In this document: piece by piece, positions 34,786 to 41,980 of the stretch
How positions within the stretch are numbered: the stretch's first letter is position 1
How the letters are laid out: every line of letters begins with the position of its first letter
Origin: SIG598 sp045605025
GTDB taxonomy: Bacteria; Bacillota; Clostridia; Oscillospirales; Acutalibacteraceae
DNA length: 64,000 nt
Direction: 5' to 3'
NCBI GenBank assembly: GCA_045605025.1
Contig: JAZUPE010000013.1
Coordinates: 14,848 to 78,847, forward strand
Position numbers and translations under genes: made by a program
Notes under the pieces: generated by a model
Databases searched by the model: none
What the model was told of the DNA's origin: nothing
Seen by the model: the letters and a program-made list of their open reading frames with translations, nothing else

Positions 34786-36414
34786 ATGATAACCATTTCC
34801 ATTTATACTCACAACCGCCACATCCCGGAAAACCCGTTCAACTCTGACATAAACCTCCCTGCCGAAGCCATCCTCATCGAGGACGCTTTGAGCCGTGCAA
34901 GGTACAAGGACGACGATCAGAGCATCATCGCTGTATCTCAGTGCAGAGCCATCCCCGAACTGGAGGGCATGAACATTTCCTTTTCCCGCATCGATGAGCT
35001 GAACTTTCTCGCCGGTCGGCTGAACGCTCTTTCTGAATCCCAGCGCTCGGCCTTTGGTGCGATCCTCGCACGCGATGAATTCAAAGACGGAGCCACCCTC
35101 CGCGACCTCATCAACATAAGCTACGGCTTGGGCGAGATCCCCGTCTGGCCTGTGGGCAGCGATGAGGAATACGGTCGGATGATCGTTGAAAACAATATGC
35201 TTGAGGCTCTCAATGACGTTCCCGAATCTGCCCTCGGATATCTTGACTATGCCAAGATCGGAGAATCCATGCGCACCGCAGAGGGCGGTGTGTTCGGAAA
35301 CGGTGTGTATGTCATTACCTCCCTCTTTGATATGCCAGATATCTATGACGGTGTCAATCTTCCCGAAGAAGCTCATGACACGACCGTATTCCGGCTGTGC
35401 TATCCCGACCGGGAGGACGATGAGGAATCTATTCTGACGCTCCCCTGCGATGCGCAGATGCTCAATGATCTCGACGGTGAGCTGGACATCGTGAGTGCCT
35501 TCCCCTGCGTAGATCCGGGCGACTTTGATGATCCTTTCACTCTGGAGGATCTCAATTCTCTGGCAGAGCGCATCCGGGAACTTTCGGAGGATGACCGCAT
35601 CAAGCTCCGTGCGGTGTGTACGGCTAATGCGCCTCATAGCTGTGAGGATGTTCTCGACAGCATCGCATCGCTGGACGAATATCAGCTTGACACCAGCATA
35701 TCCTACGCAGACGATTATGCAAAGGTTTACCTCGCCGAAAATCTGCCGGAGGGCTTTGACACCGGTCTGCTCAACGGTCTTGGGCTTTATGCTTTCGGCT
35801 CACGGCTCATGGAACGCCTGAACGTGACCTCCACACCTTATGGTTTCCTGTCTGCAAAGGGCGGTCAGCTCACCGAGGTGGTCAGAGCCGAGGTCATCGC
35901 AGCCGAAGATCAGGATGCAGCAGTTAAACTTTCCGATGACGAGGCAGAAGAAAGAGAAGATATGAAGGCATCCGAGCCGGAGGAATCCGTCGAACAGGAA
36001 CCGCCCTCGGAGCCGGAGCAGAACGCTGACAGCGGCAGCGGCGACACCGGAACCGAACAGGATCTGACCTCCGAACGGCTCGATGCTGTTGAGGTATTCG
36101 GTCAGACCGTGCTCTTCTCCAACGCCAGAATCCTCGAATCCCAGCTTCCGGACGGTCTTTACAAATACGATCTCCGTGAGGGTGATGAGATGCCCTTTGC
36201 CAGTATGGAAAAGGTTATCGGCGTAAATCACGCCGGATCGCTCATTTCCTCTCAGCCCTTCGATTTTGCCGATGAGAGCTGCATCCCCTTTGACGAGGAC
36301 TCTTCACCCAATTTCCTCGGCTACAGCATGAGTCTCGAGGAATATATGAACGCTTCCTTTGAGCAGTCCGATGAACAGACCGAAAGCCTTGATGACGGAG
36401 GGATCTCGATGTGA
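34786..36414 (+). CDS. ArdA-like antirestriction protein with C-terminal LPD28-like domain
   Basis: 542 aa. Two copies of an ArdA-like helix occur: DELNFLAGRLNALSESQRS (residues ~69-87) and LEDLNSLAERIRELSEDDR (~252-270). An acidic linker follows (about 385-425, EEREDMKASEPEESVEQE and on). The C-terminal domain, with LPDGLYKYDLREGDEMPFASMEKVIGVNHAGSLISSQPFDF, matches the LPD28 pattern (key residues GLYKYDLR and VNHAG). ArdA proteins mimic DNA and block type I restriction. The very acidic composition agrees with DNA mimicry. The protein ends DDGGISM. The start of the next gene overlaps its stop. Confidence 0.7.
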   Translation: MITISIYTHNRHIPENPFNSDINLPAEAILIEDALSRARYKDDDQSIIAVSQCRAIPELEGMNISFSRIDELNFLAGRLNALSESQRSAFGAILARDEFKDGATLRDLINISYGLGEIPVWPVGSDEEYGRMIVENNMLEALNDVPESALGYLDYAKIGESMRTAEGGVFGNGVYVITSLFDMPDIYDGVNLPEEAHDTTVFRLCYPDREDDEESILTLPCDAQMLNDLDGELDIVSAFPCVDPGDFDDPFTLEDLNSLAERIRELSEDDRIKLRAVCTANAPHSCEDVLDSIASLDEYQLDTSISYADDYAKVYLAENLPEGFDTGLLNGLGLYAFGSRLMERLNVTSTPYGFLSAKGGQLTEVVRAEVIAAEDQDAAVKLSDDEAEEREDMKASEPEESVEQEPPSEPEQNADSGSGDTGTEQDLTSERLDAVEVFGQTVLFSNARILESQLPDGLYKYDLREGDEMPFASMEKVIGVNHAGSLISSQPFDFADESCIPFDEDSSPNFLGYSMSLEEYMNASFEQSDEQTESLDDGGISM

Positions 36415-37001
36415 TTAAGGAAATATCAGCCGAGGCTCTTCGTTCAATGAAAGGCAGCGAGGGACTTGTCATTCAAGGCTGCGGAGGCGACCTTAATGAA
36501 TGGGTCGACGGCATCAATGACCTGCTTTCCAAAGCAGGGATACTGCCAGACGGCGAAAAATTCACCGATGTGTCGCACTTTTCCCATGACGGCGTGACCT
36601 GTCTGCTGTTCAAGTTTTCCGATAACCTGAAGCAGCTTGATGTGGGCAAGCTGGCAATGTGGCGTCTGCAGACCTATGACGCATTCTGCGGCACATGGCT
36701 TTCCGATTATGTCCCTAACCGCCTCGGAGGGTTCTTAAGCCCTTCCGGAGCAGAAAGAAAAAAGCCCGATTGTGAACTCATCGGTCAGGACGGCAACATC
36801 TTCAATCTCGTCGGGATAGCGGCTCGAACGCTGAGTCGCTGCGGGATGACTGATGAAGCCAAAGAGATGTCCTCCAGAGTTTTTGCATCGGGAAGCTACG
36901 ATGACGCTCTGTGCATCATCAGCGAATACGTAAACATTGTCGGCACGGACGAGAGCTCCGACGAGGACTTCGACGAAGCTCTTGACCCCATGACGATGTA
37001 A
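36411..37001 (+). CDS. conserved element protein of unknown function
   Basis: 196 aa, cytosolic, starting with GTG at 36411 inside the preceding stop (ATGTGA overlap). It opens IKEISAEALRSMKGSEGLVIQGCGGDLNEWVDGIN and later has AMWRLQTYDAFCGTWLSDYVPN. I recognise it as a typical protein of these conjugative elements but know no function. The C-terminus is acidic and ends DEALDPMTM. A terminator follows. Confidence 0.7.
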   Translation: MIKEISAEALRSMKGSEGLVIQGCGGDLNEWVDGINDLLSKAGILPDGEKFTDVSHFSHDGVTCLLFKFSDNLKQLDVGKLAMWRLQTYDAFCGTWLSDYVPNRLGGFLSPSGAERKKPDCELIGQDGNIFNLVGIAARTLSRCGMTDEAKEMSSRVFASGSYDDALCIISEYVNIVGTDESSDEDFDEALDPMTM

Positions 37002-37012
37002 TAAAAATCAAA

Positions 37013-37056
37013 CCGGCATCAGTCGTTCTGCGGAGTGAATGATGCCGGCTTTTTCA
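37013..37056 (+). terminator. intergenic intrinsic terminator
   Basis: CCGGCATCA (37013-37021) pairs with TGATGCCGG (37040-37048), then CTTTTTC. Co-directional genes lie on both sides. Confidence 0.85.
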
Positions 37057-37089
37057 TTTCCGCTGAACGGTTGATGCCAGCGGAGGTGA

Positions 37090-38085
37090 ATGCCTATACA
37101 AAAACCCTATCAACCCCTTACAAGCCCGGTAACGTGGGTTGGCAACAAAAAGAGTATCCGCGACATTCTGTATGAGTTGTTTCCGGAGGGGTACAACAGG
37201 TTCATTGAGGTCTTTGGCGGCAGCGGAAACGTTCTGCTCGGAAAGCCGCCGGATCACTTTGAAGTTTACAACGATTTCAACCACAATCTTGTCAATCTGT
37301 TCCGGTGTATCCGTGAGCGTCCCATGGCTCTGTTAAAGGAACTCGGCTTTTTAGTTCTAAACGCAAGGGACGATTTCAGGGTGCTTCGTAGTTTTTTCAA
37401 TCATGAGGAATTTCACGACGATTATCTTGAAGAGGAACTGAAACTGACACGAATCATGCTTTCTGATTGTGAAGCAGAGGAAATAATCGAGCTGCGGATC
37501 ACAAAAGTCACGGATTATGATGTGCGCAGAGCAGCCATGTATCTGAGACTGATACGCACAAGCTATGCCAGCATGGGCAAAAGCTTTGCCAGCCAACCAT
37601 TCGATCTCGACAAGCTGAATAAGCTGATATGGGATACATACCACAGATTCCAGCCTGTCATCATCGAGAACCAGAGCTACTCTGTGCTTATTCCTCACTA
37701 TGATCGCAGGGGAGCATTATTCTACTGTGACCCGCCGTACCTCGAAACAGAGCATATGTATGATGCAATATTCAACTGGAATGACCATCGCACCCTGCGA
37801 AAACTCGCCGGGGACTGTATGGGGTATTTCCTGATATCGTATAACGACTGTCCGGAAATACGCAATCTGTACGACGGCTTCTGGATGTTTGACTTCAAGA
37901 GGGCGCACTGCATGGCGCAGAGAACCGAACCCGGAAAGGAATTTCCGGAGCTGCTCATTGCCAACTATGATATGTTCGCCCCGCATCGAGATAAACCGAT
38001 GCAGATCACCTTGTTTGAAGAAGACAATAATCTTTCTGAAAAAGAAATAAACCAAATTATAAAGGAGTGCATTATCAATGGATAA
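37090..38085 (+). CDS. Dam-type (D12 class) DNA N6-adenine methyltransferase
   Basis: 331 aa. SAM-binding motif I reads IEVFGGSGNVLLGKP, preceded by PVTWVGNKKSI typical of D12/Dam enzymes; the catalytic motif IV is CDPPYLE near residue 213. No restriction endonuclease gene adjoins, so this is an orphan methylase. On a conjugative element it probably protects the incoming DNA or alters host gene control. GGAGGTGA precedes ATG 37090. The next gene overlaps by 8 bases. Confidence 0.92.
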   Translation: MPIQKPYQPLTSPVTWVGNKKSIRDILYELFPEGYNRFIEVFGGSGNVLLGKPPDHFEVYNDFNHNLVNLFRCIRERPMALLKELGFLVLNARDDFRVLRSFFNHEEFHDDYLEEELKLTRIMLSDCEAEEIIELRITKVTDYDVRRAAMYLRLIRTSYASMGKSFASQPFDLDKLNKLIWDTYHRFQPVIIENQSYSVLIPHYDRRGALFYCDPPYLETEHMYDAIFNWNDHRTLRKLAGDCMGYFLISYNDCPEIRNLYDGFWMFDFKRAHCMAQRTEPGKEFPELLIANYDMFAPHRDKPMQITLFEEDNNLSEKEINQIIKECIING

Positions 38086-38323
38086 CCTGTATTTTCTCGT
38101 TGCCATTCCCTCCGATCTGATCGATGAATCGGGTGTCGACATTACATCGCCTATTGCGATATTTGCAAAAGACAGTCAAATCGTGATCGAAAATCATGAC
38201 GACAGCATTTATGACTGCCTCGACGATTGCGATGATTTTGACGGCTGCAGAGCTTGCCGATGCCACAGTTGCAGATACGGTGATACGGCATACAGCATGG
38301 ACAGAAAGAGAGGCGCGCAGTAA
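38078..38323 (+). CDS. small AbrB-like protein with Cys-rich C-terminus
   Basis: 81 aa. The N-terminal half (YFLVAIPSDLIDESGVDITSPIAIFAKDSQIVIE) fits a swapped-hairpin AbrB-like strand pattern, and the C-terminal half holds six cysteines (DCLDDCDDFDGCRACRCHSCRYG), likely a zinc site. It overlaps the methylase by 8 bases and its last base is the first base of the next gene, so all three are translationally coupled. Confidence 0.6.
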   Translation: MDNLYFLVAIPSDLIDESGVDITSPIAIFAKDSQIVIENHDDSIYDCLDDCDDFDGCRACRCHSCRYGDTAYSMDRKRGAQ

Positions 38324-38604
38324 TGAAGAAAATCTATAAGGTTCTCACCGATTGCGGCAGGGTCACTATCCCGTTGCCTATTCGCATGAGTTTGAATCTC
38401 TCCGACAATGATATCCTGAGTTTCCGTCAGGATGGCGACGAGATCATTATCCGTAAGGAAAAGCTGTGCGACAACTGCGGCGAACCCGCCAAACGTACCG
38501 CAAACGACAACCTTCTCGCCATTCTGGATAACCTCTCCCTGCCGCAGCAGTTCAAAGCTCTGACTCATCTGTCTGTCAAGTTGACGGATTGCAGTAACCG
38601 GTAG
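38323..38604 (+). CDS. AbrB/SpoVT-type DNA-binding protein
   Basis: 93 aa. The N-terminus VLTDCGRVTIPLPIRMSLNLSDNDILSFRQDGDEIIIRK is the classical AbrB swapped-hairpin pattern (D.GR..IP..IR..L.L...D.L). A CDNCGE knuckle follows, then a helical tail. Probably a transcriptional regulator of element genes or a modified antitoxin-like protein; no toxin partner adjoins. Confidence 0.85.
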   Translation: MKKIYKVLTDCGRVTIPLPIRMSLNLSDNDILSFRQDGDEIIIRKEKLCDNCGEPAKRTANDNLLAILDNLSLPQQFKALTHLSVKLTDCSNR

Positions 38605-38816
38605 TTTACATTTTCTCTAAATGCAAACTGCCAGTTTACATTTTGCGCAAGGATGCAAAATGCCGGGGTGCGTGTTTGCATGGTTGCCTTGCATACTTGA
38701 AAAACAGCGTTGAGATGTAATACACGACCATCTTGGATGGCATTTCAAAGGAGGCAATGACCATATGCCAAGATCCCCTCCCCACCATACCCTGACACAA
38801 CCGAATACATTTGCCC
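38605..38816 (+). other. gap with repeated GTTTACATTTT motif and possible leader ORF
   Basis: GTTTACATTTT occurs at 38605 and 38632, with TGCAAA-rich surroundings. Further on, AAAGGAGG (38750) precedes ATGs at 38757 and 38764; the latter opens a ~45-codon frame, mostly Pro and Asn, that runs through the next terminator and stops on the following gene's ATG. It may be a leader peptide; coding evidence is weak. Confidence 0.35.
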
Positions 38817-38848
38817 AGCCCGACCCGAAAAAAGGTCGGGCTTTTTTG
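38817..38848 (+). terminator. intergenic intrinsic terminator
   Basis: Perfect 9-bp stem AGCCCGACC (38817-38825) with GGTCGGGCT (38834-38842), then TTTTTTG. It lies 54 bases before the SH3 protein start. Confidence 0.92.
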
Positions 38849-38901
38849 TACCCATTTTTCGAAATCAACAACCAAAACCATAATAATTGGAGGAATTCAA
38901 A

Positions 38902-39726
38902 ATGAAAAAGTTCAGAATCACTTCTCTCATCCTTTCTCTCGTTATGCTGATCAGCATCTGCGTCCCCGCTATGTCTGCCAGCGCAGCCAGCAACATCTAT
39001 ACCTCTGAAGCAAGTGAAGGCACCTATATCGTCGCCAATATGTCCGAGCTCGGCTGCGGTGTTCAGGTGCGTACCACTTCCAGCTACAGCTATGGCAGCC
39101 GGATCGCCACTGTCTTTCCCGACAGAGCGTTTAAATATCTCAACGTCACTGAAACCGATGAGCACGGCAGAGATTGGTACAAGATCCAGTACTCTACCAG
39201 TAAGGTCGGCTGGCTCTGCTCCCATTACGCCCATCCCGTTACCGTAAACTCCAGAAACCAGGTTCTCACTACCACCAGCCAGATCAATAAGCGTACAGGT
39301 CCCGGTACCAATTACGGTTCTCATGGCCTTTGCCGCGCTACCACATACTATTCCATCATCGGTGCTGCTGGCGAAGATTTCTCTCTGAACGGCAGCAAAT
39401 GGATTCAAGTGCTCGACAACGGCGGCAATGTTTTCTGGCTCAAGGGCAGCCTGCTGTCAAAAGTCGAGGTCTACTCCACTGTGACCTGTGACGTGGATAC
39501 CGGCACGTATTTTACCCGTACCTATAATTTCAGAAACGCATCCTATGCCCGTGTCAAGCCGACCACAGATTCCAATAAAGTCCGCAGCACTACTTTCAAC
39601 ACCAAAGCGATCATCGACATCACCAGTGTCAAGCTCAACAATAAGGGCGAGCTGTGGTATGGTGTCCAGATCCGTGACGGAGGCAAATTATATAACGGCT
39701 ACGTTCTGAGCTCTCTGCTGAAGTAA
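38902..39726 (+). CDS. secreted SH3-domain protein
   Basis: 274 aa. Signal peptide of about 32 residues (MKKFRITSLILSLVMLISIC, cleavage after SASA). Three SH3b-like repeats follow, each with a pattern such as VRTTSSYSYGSRI, INKRTGPGTNYGS and ARVKPTTDSNKV, and each followed by WYKIQY/WIQVL/WYGVQI. SH3b domains bind peptidoglycan cross-bridges, so it probably sits on the wall. There is no catalytic domain. GGAGG precedes ATG 38902. Confidence 0.85.
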   Translation: MKKFRITSLILSLVMLISICVPAMSASAASNIYTSEASEGTYIVANMSELGCGVQVRTTSSYSYGSRIATVFPDRAFKYLNVTETDEHGRDWYKIQYSTSKVGWLCSHYAHPVTVNSRNQVLTTTSQINKRTGPGTNYGSHGLCRATTYYSIIGAAGEDFSLNGSKWIQVLDNGGNVFWLKGSLLSKVEVYSTVTCDVDTGTYFTRTYNFRNASYARVKPTTDSNKVRSTTFNTKAIIDITSVKLNNKGELWYGVQIRDGGKLYNGYVLSSLLK

Positions 39727-39767
39727 GCCTCGCACCTCCACTTCATCATCACAAATAATTTTAAATA

Positions 39768-39812
39768 AATTGCAATCATATGATTGCAATTGTTTACAAA
39801 TTAGGGTATAAT
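39768..39812 (+). promoter_or_regulatory. toxin-antitoxin promoter with 24-bp palindromic operator
   Basis: AATTGCAATCAT (39768-39779) followed directly by its reverse complement (39780-39791) forms a perfect palindrome overlapping the -35 TTGCAA (39784-39789); the -10 TATAAT is at 39807-39812, spacer 17. This is the usual layout of an autorepressed toxin-antitoxin operon. Confidence 0.85.
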
Positions 39813-39838
39813 GATGATGGAAACAGGAGGTGTTGATT

Positions 39839-40132
39839 ATGGCAAATTCATTAGTACAATTCCGCACGGAAGAATCTTCAAGGATCAAAGCAACCAGCAT
39901 TTGCGAACGGCTCGGCATTGATTTACCGACCTATATGAGAATGTGCATCTCAAGACTCATTCAAGAGAATGGCATTCCGTTCTCTATGAATCTCAATGAG
40001 ATGTCCGAAAGCAAAGCCATTAACGCAATGAAGTCAGCCAGCAGAATTGCTGCCGAAAACGGTATTTCTGATATGACTATTGACGAAATCAATGCTGAAA
40101 TTGCAGAGGCAAGGAAGCAGGCTCAAGGATGA
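39839..40132 (+). CDS. RelB/DinJ-type antitoxin
   Basis: 97 aa. Ribbon-helix-helix N-terminus (SLVQFRTEESSRIKATSICERLGIDLPTYMRMCISRLIQENGIPF), the RelB/DinJ pattern, followed by a helical toxin-binding tail (MTIDEINAEIAEARKQ). ATG 39839 has AGGAGG eight bases upstream. It overlaps the toxin start by 4 bases (ATGA) and probably binds the palindrome in its own promoter. Confidence 0.88.
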   Translation: MANSLVQFRTEESSRIKATSICERLGIDLPTYMRMCISRLIQENGIPFSMNLNEMSESKAINAMKSASRIAAENGISDMTIDEINAEIAEARKQAQG

Positions 40133-40551
40133 AGTATTACGCAGTCATTGACACAAATGTACTTGTATCGGCAATGCTTAAATGGAATTCAGTTCCCGGT
40201 AATGTAATGGAACTTGCTTTTGATGGTCCGATTATCCCTGTGTTCAACTCGGAGATCCTTAAAGAATACCGTGAAGTGCTTTCCCGCCCCAAATTTCATT
40301 TGCCTAAAGATATCGTAGATGACGTACTTGAAAGTCTGGAGGACAGAGGGATCTGTATCGAGGCTCAAACCCTTGATATAGTCCTGCCTGACCCAAAGGA
40401 CAGAGTTTTTTACGAAGTGGTTTGTGAAGAACGCAACAGAGAAGATGCGTATTTAATCACAGGAAATATTAAACATTTTCCGGTTGAGACCTTTATTGTT
40501 ACTCCGAGGGAAATGCTCGACATCATATTTTCTGAATCCGAAAACGAATAA
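40129..40551 (+). CDS. PIN-domain toxin (COG1569-like)
   Basis: 140 aa. The acidic active-site residues of PIN nucleases are visible: D at VIDTNVLVSAML (residue 8), E at SEILKEY, and the pair in DPKDRVFYEV...REDAYLITGN. Such toxins cleave RNA until neutralised. Pairing with a RelB-type antitoxin rather than the common Phd/VapB is typical of the COG1569 group. It probably stabilises the element. Confidence 0.88.
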   Translation: MKYYAVIDTNVLVSAMLKWNSVPGNVMELAFDGPIIPVFNSEILKEYREVLSRPKFHLPKDIVDDVLESLEDRGICIEAQTLDIVLPDPKDRVFYEVVCEERNREDAYLITGNIKHFPVETFIVTPREMLDIIFSESENE

Positions 40552-40564
40552 CAACATCAAAAGA

Positions 40565-40605
40565 AATGCCGCCCGCATCGGAAGAAGCAGGCGGCATTTT
40601 GCTGT
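40565..40605 (+). terminator. terminator after the toxin gene
   Basis: AAATGCCGCC (40565-40574) pairs with GGCGGCATTT (40590-40599), followed by TGCTGTTCTTG. Confidence 0.85.
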
Positions 40606-40655
40606 TCTTGTCAACACAGCCTATCGCAACTATTATCAATTAAGGAGTGATACCC

Positions 40656-41030
40656 ATGCCCATCAAAGCAAAACCCAAAGATCAATCCCCCGAAGCCAAG
40701 TCCGGTGTACCCGGCATCGAGACCCGAATCGACCGGCTGGTCAATGAAGCCGGTACCAGCGTCAAGGCATACGCCAGCGTGACAATCGGTGGTATGTTCG
40801 CCGTACACGGTCTGCGCGTGGTCGACTCTGCCAAGGGGCTGTTCGTATCCATGCCCTACAACACATATAAAGATGCGCAGGGCGACACAAAGTATCAGGA
40901 TGTTTTCCATGCTGTTACTGCCGAGTCCCGGCAGGCGATCATCGACTCTGTGTCTCAGGCGTATGAACAGGCACTCACCCAAAGCCAGACCGAGGGCGTC
41001 CCAGAAAATACCACCTCGCAGGAAATGTGA
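40656..41030 (+). CDS. spoVG: SpoVG family RNA/DNA-binding protein
   Basis: 124 aa. The SpoVG core VKAYASVTIGGMFAVHGLRVVDSAKGLFVSMPYNTYKDAQG...YQDVFHAVTAESR is clear (key block GLFVSMP). SpoVG proteins bind nucleic acids and act as global regulators; element-borne copies are common in Clostridia. ATG 40656 has AAGGAG nine bases upstream. The acidic-polar tail ends TTSQEM. Confidence 0.88.
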   Translation: MPIKAKPKDQSPEAKSGVPGIETRIDRLVNEAGTSVKAYASVTIGGMFAVHGLRVVDSAKGLFVSMPYNTYKDAQGDTKYQDVFHAVTAESRQAIIDSVSQAYEQALTQSQTEGVPENTTSQEM

Positions 41031-41116
41031 CTTCTTCGTTAATTCTCACCGGTTAATATAGACTTGTCCGCCTTTAATGGTATTGTTGAATCAGAAACCG
41101 AAAGGAGGCTTCAGCA

Positions 41117-41908
41117 ATGAAAGCAGTAAAATTCATCGCAGTATTCCTATGCGGAGCGATGGTTATGGCAGCCATGTCCTGTGCTCGTTCCGCCTGCGTC
41201 ATACCGCAGAATGACGATCCCGCCTCGATGACCGATATCGTCTCGTCTGCCGACACGCAGGAGGTACCTGTGACCGATCCTGTCCCAACAACCACGGAAG
41301 CATCCGCATCTGTCCTCGACGCCCCCAACGAAACGACTGCCACTGCATCAACGCAGCCTCCGACCGAGGCAGCAGCGACAGTCACTACAGCGGCGACCAT
41401 CTCTACTGCCACAAGAAAAACAACAACTACCACCACCGCAGCCAAGACTACTACCACCGAGAGAACCACGGCAGCAACCGTCAAGCCCACTGCCGCAAGC
41501 ACAACAACGAAAAAAACGACCGCTGCGACAACGCAGACAACCACAACCACCCGTACCACCACGACTGCAAAGCCAACGACTACAACCGCCAAGCCGACAA
41601 CCACCGGCACGGCGGCTCCCACAACGGCAAAGCCGACCACAACGGCGACAACGGCAGCTCCGGGATTCGATATCGGAAAATACAGCTCATACGCCAAGAG
41701 CTACGGTCAGAGCATCGGCCTGACCTACGACAGCGGCGTGAGCAGCTTCGATACCCCGCTCATCCTGTCCGCAGCCACTACCCAGCCGGAAAAACGAATC
41801 CGTGACCGGCTGGACGGATACGCCGCAAGCGGCTACACCCGCTTCAAGGTCTGGACAGCGCAGCGTGAATCGGATGGTAAATGGAAGCTCTACATCGCAT
41901 ACGGTTAA
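41117..41908 (+). CDS. surface protein with Thr-rich stalk
   Basis: 263 aa. A signal peptide with a possible lipobox (MVMAAMSCARSAC) is followed by about 130 residues of low-complexity Thr/Ala/Lys (TTTTTTAAKTTTTERTT, TTTAKPTTTTAKPTTTG), a likely glycosylated stalk, and an ~80-residue C-terminal globular part (FDIGKYSSYAKSYGQSIGLTYDSGV). No domain is recognised. AAAGGAGG precedes ATG 41117. It lies directly before the giant Cna-B protein. Confidence 0.75.
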   Translation: MKAVKFIAVFLCGAMVMAAMSCARSACVIPQNDDPASMTDIVSSADTQEVPVTDPVPTTTEASASVLDAPNETTATASTQPPTEAAATVTTAATISTATRKTTTTTTAAKTTTTERTTAATVKPTAASTTTKKTTAATTQTTTTTRTTTTAKPTTTTAKPTTTGTAAPTTAKPTTTATTAAPGFDIGKYSSYAKSYGQSIGLTYDSGVSSFDTPLILSAATTQPEKRIRDRLDGYAASGYTRFKVWTAQRESDGKWKLYIAYG

Positions 41909-41980
41909 TATCCGACCCAACTTCGATCAGCGTCGCAGGACACCCTCCTGCGGCGCTGTAGTCTTTACAGGAGGCAATTC

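Noticed and set aside
39830..40551. RelB/PIN operon as a new defence system
   Set aside because: Both proteins and the palindromic promoter fit a standard toxin-antitoxin module that stabilises mobile elements.
41390..41660. Thr/Ala codon repeats as a possible CRISPR-like or tandem DNA array
   Set aside because: The units are irregular and all keep the reading frame of a Thr-rich stalk; no fixed repeat-spacer period exists. No CRISPR array was seen anywhere in the window.
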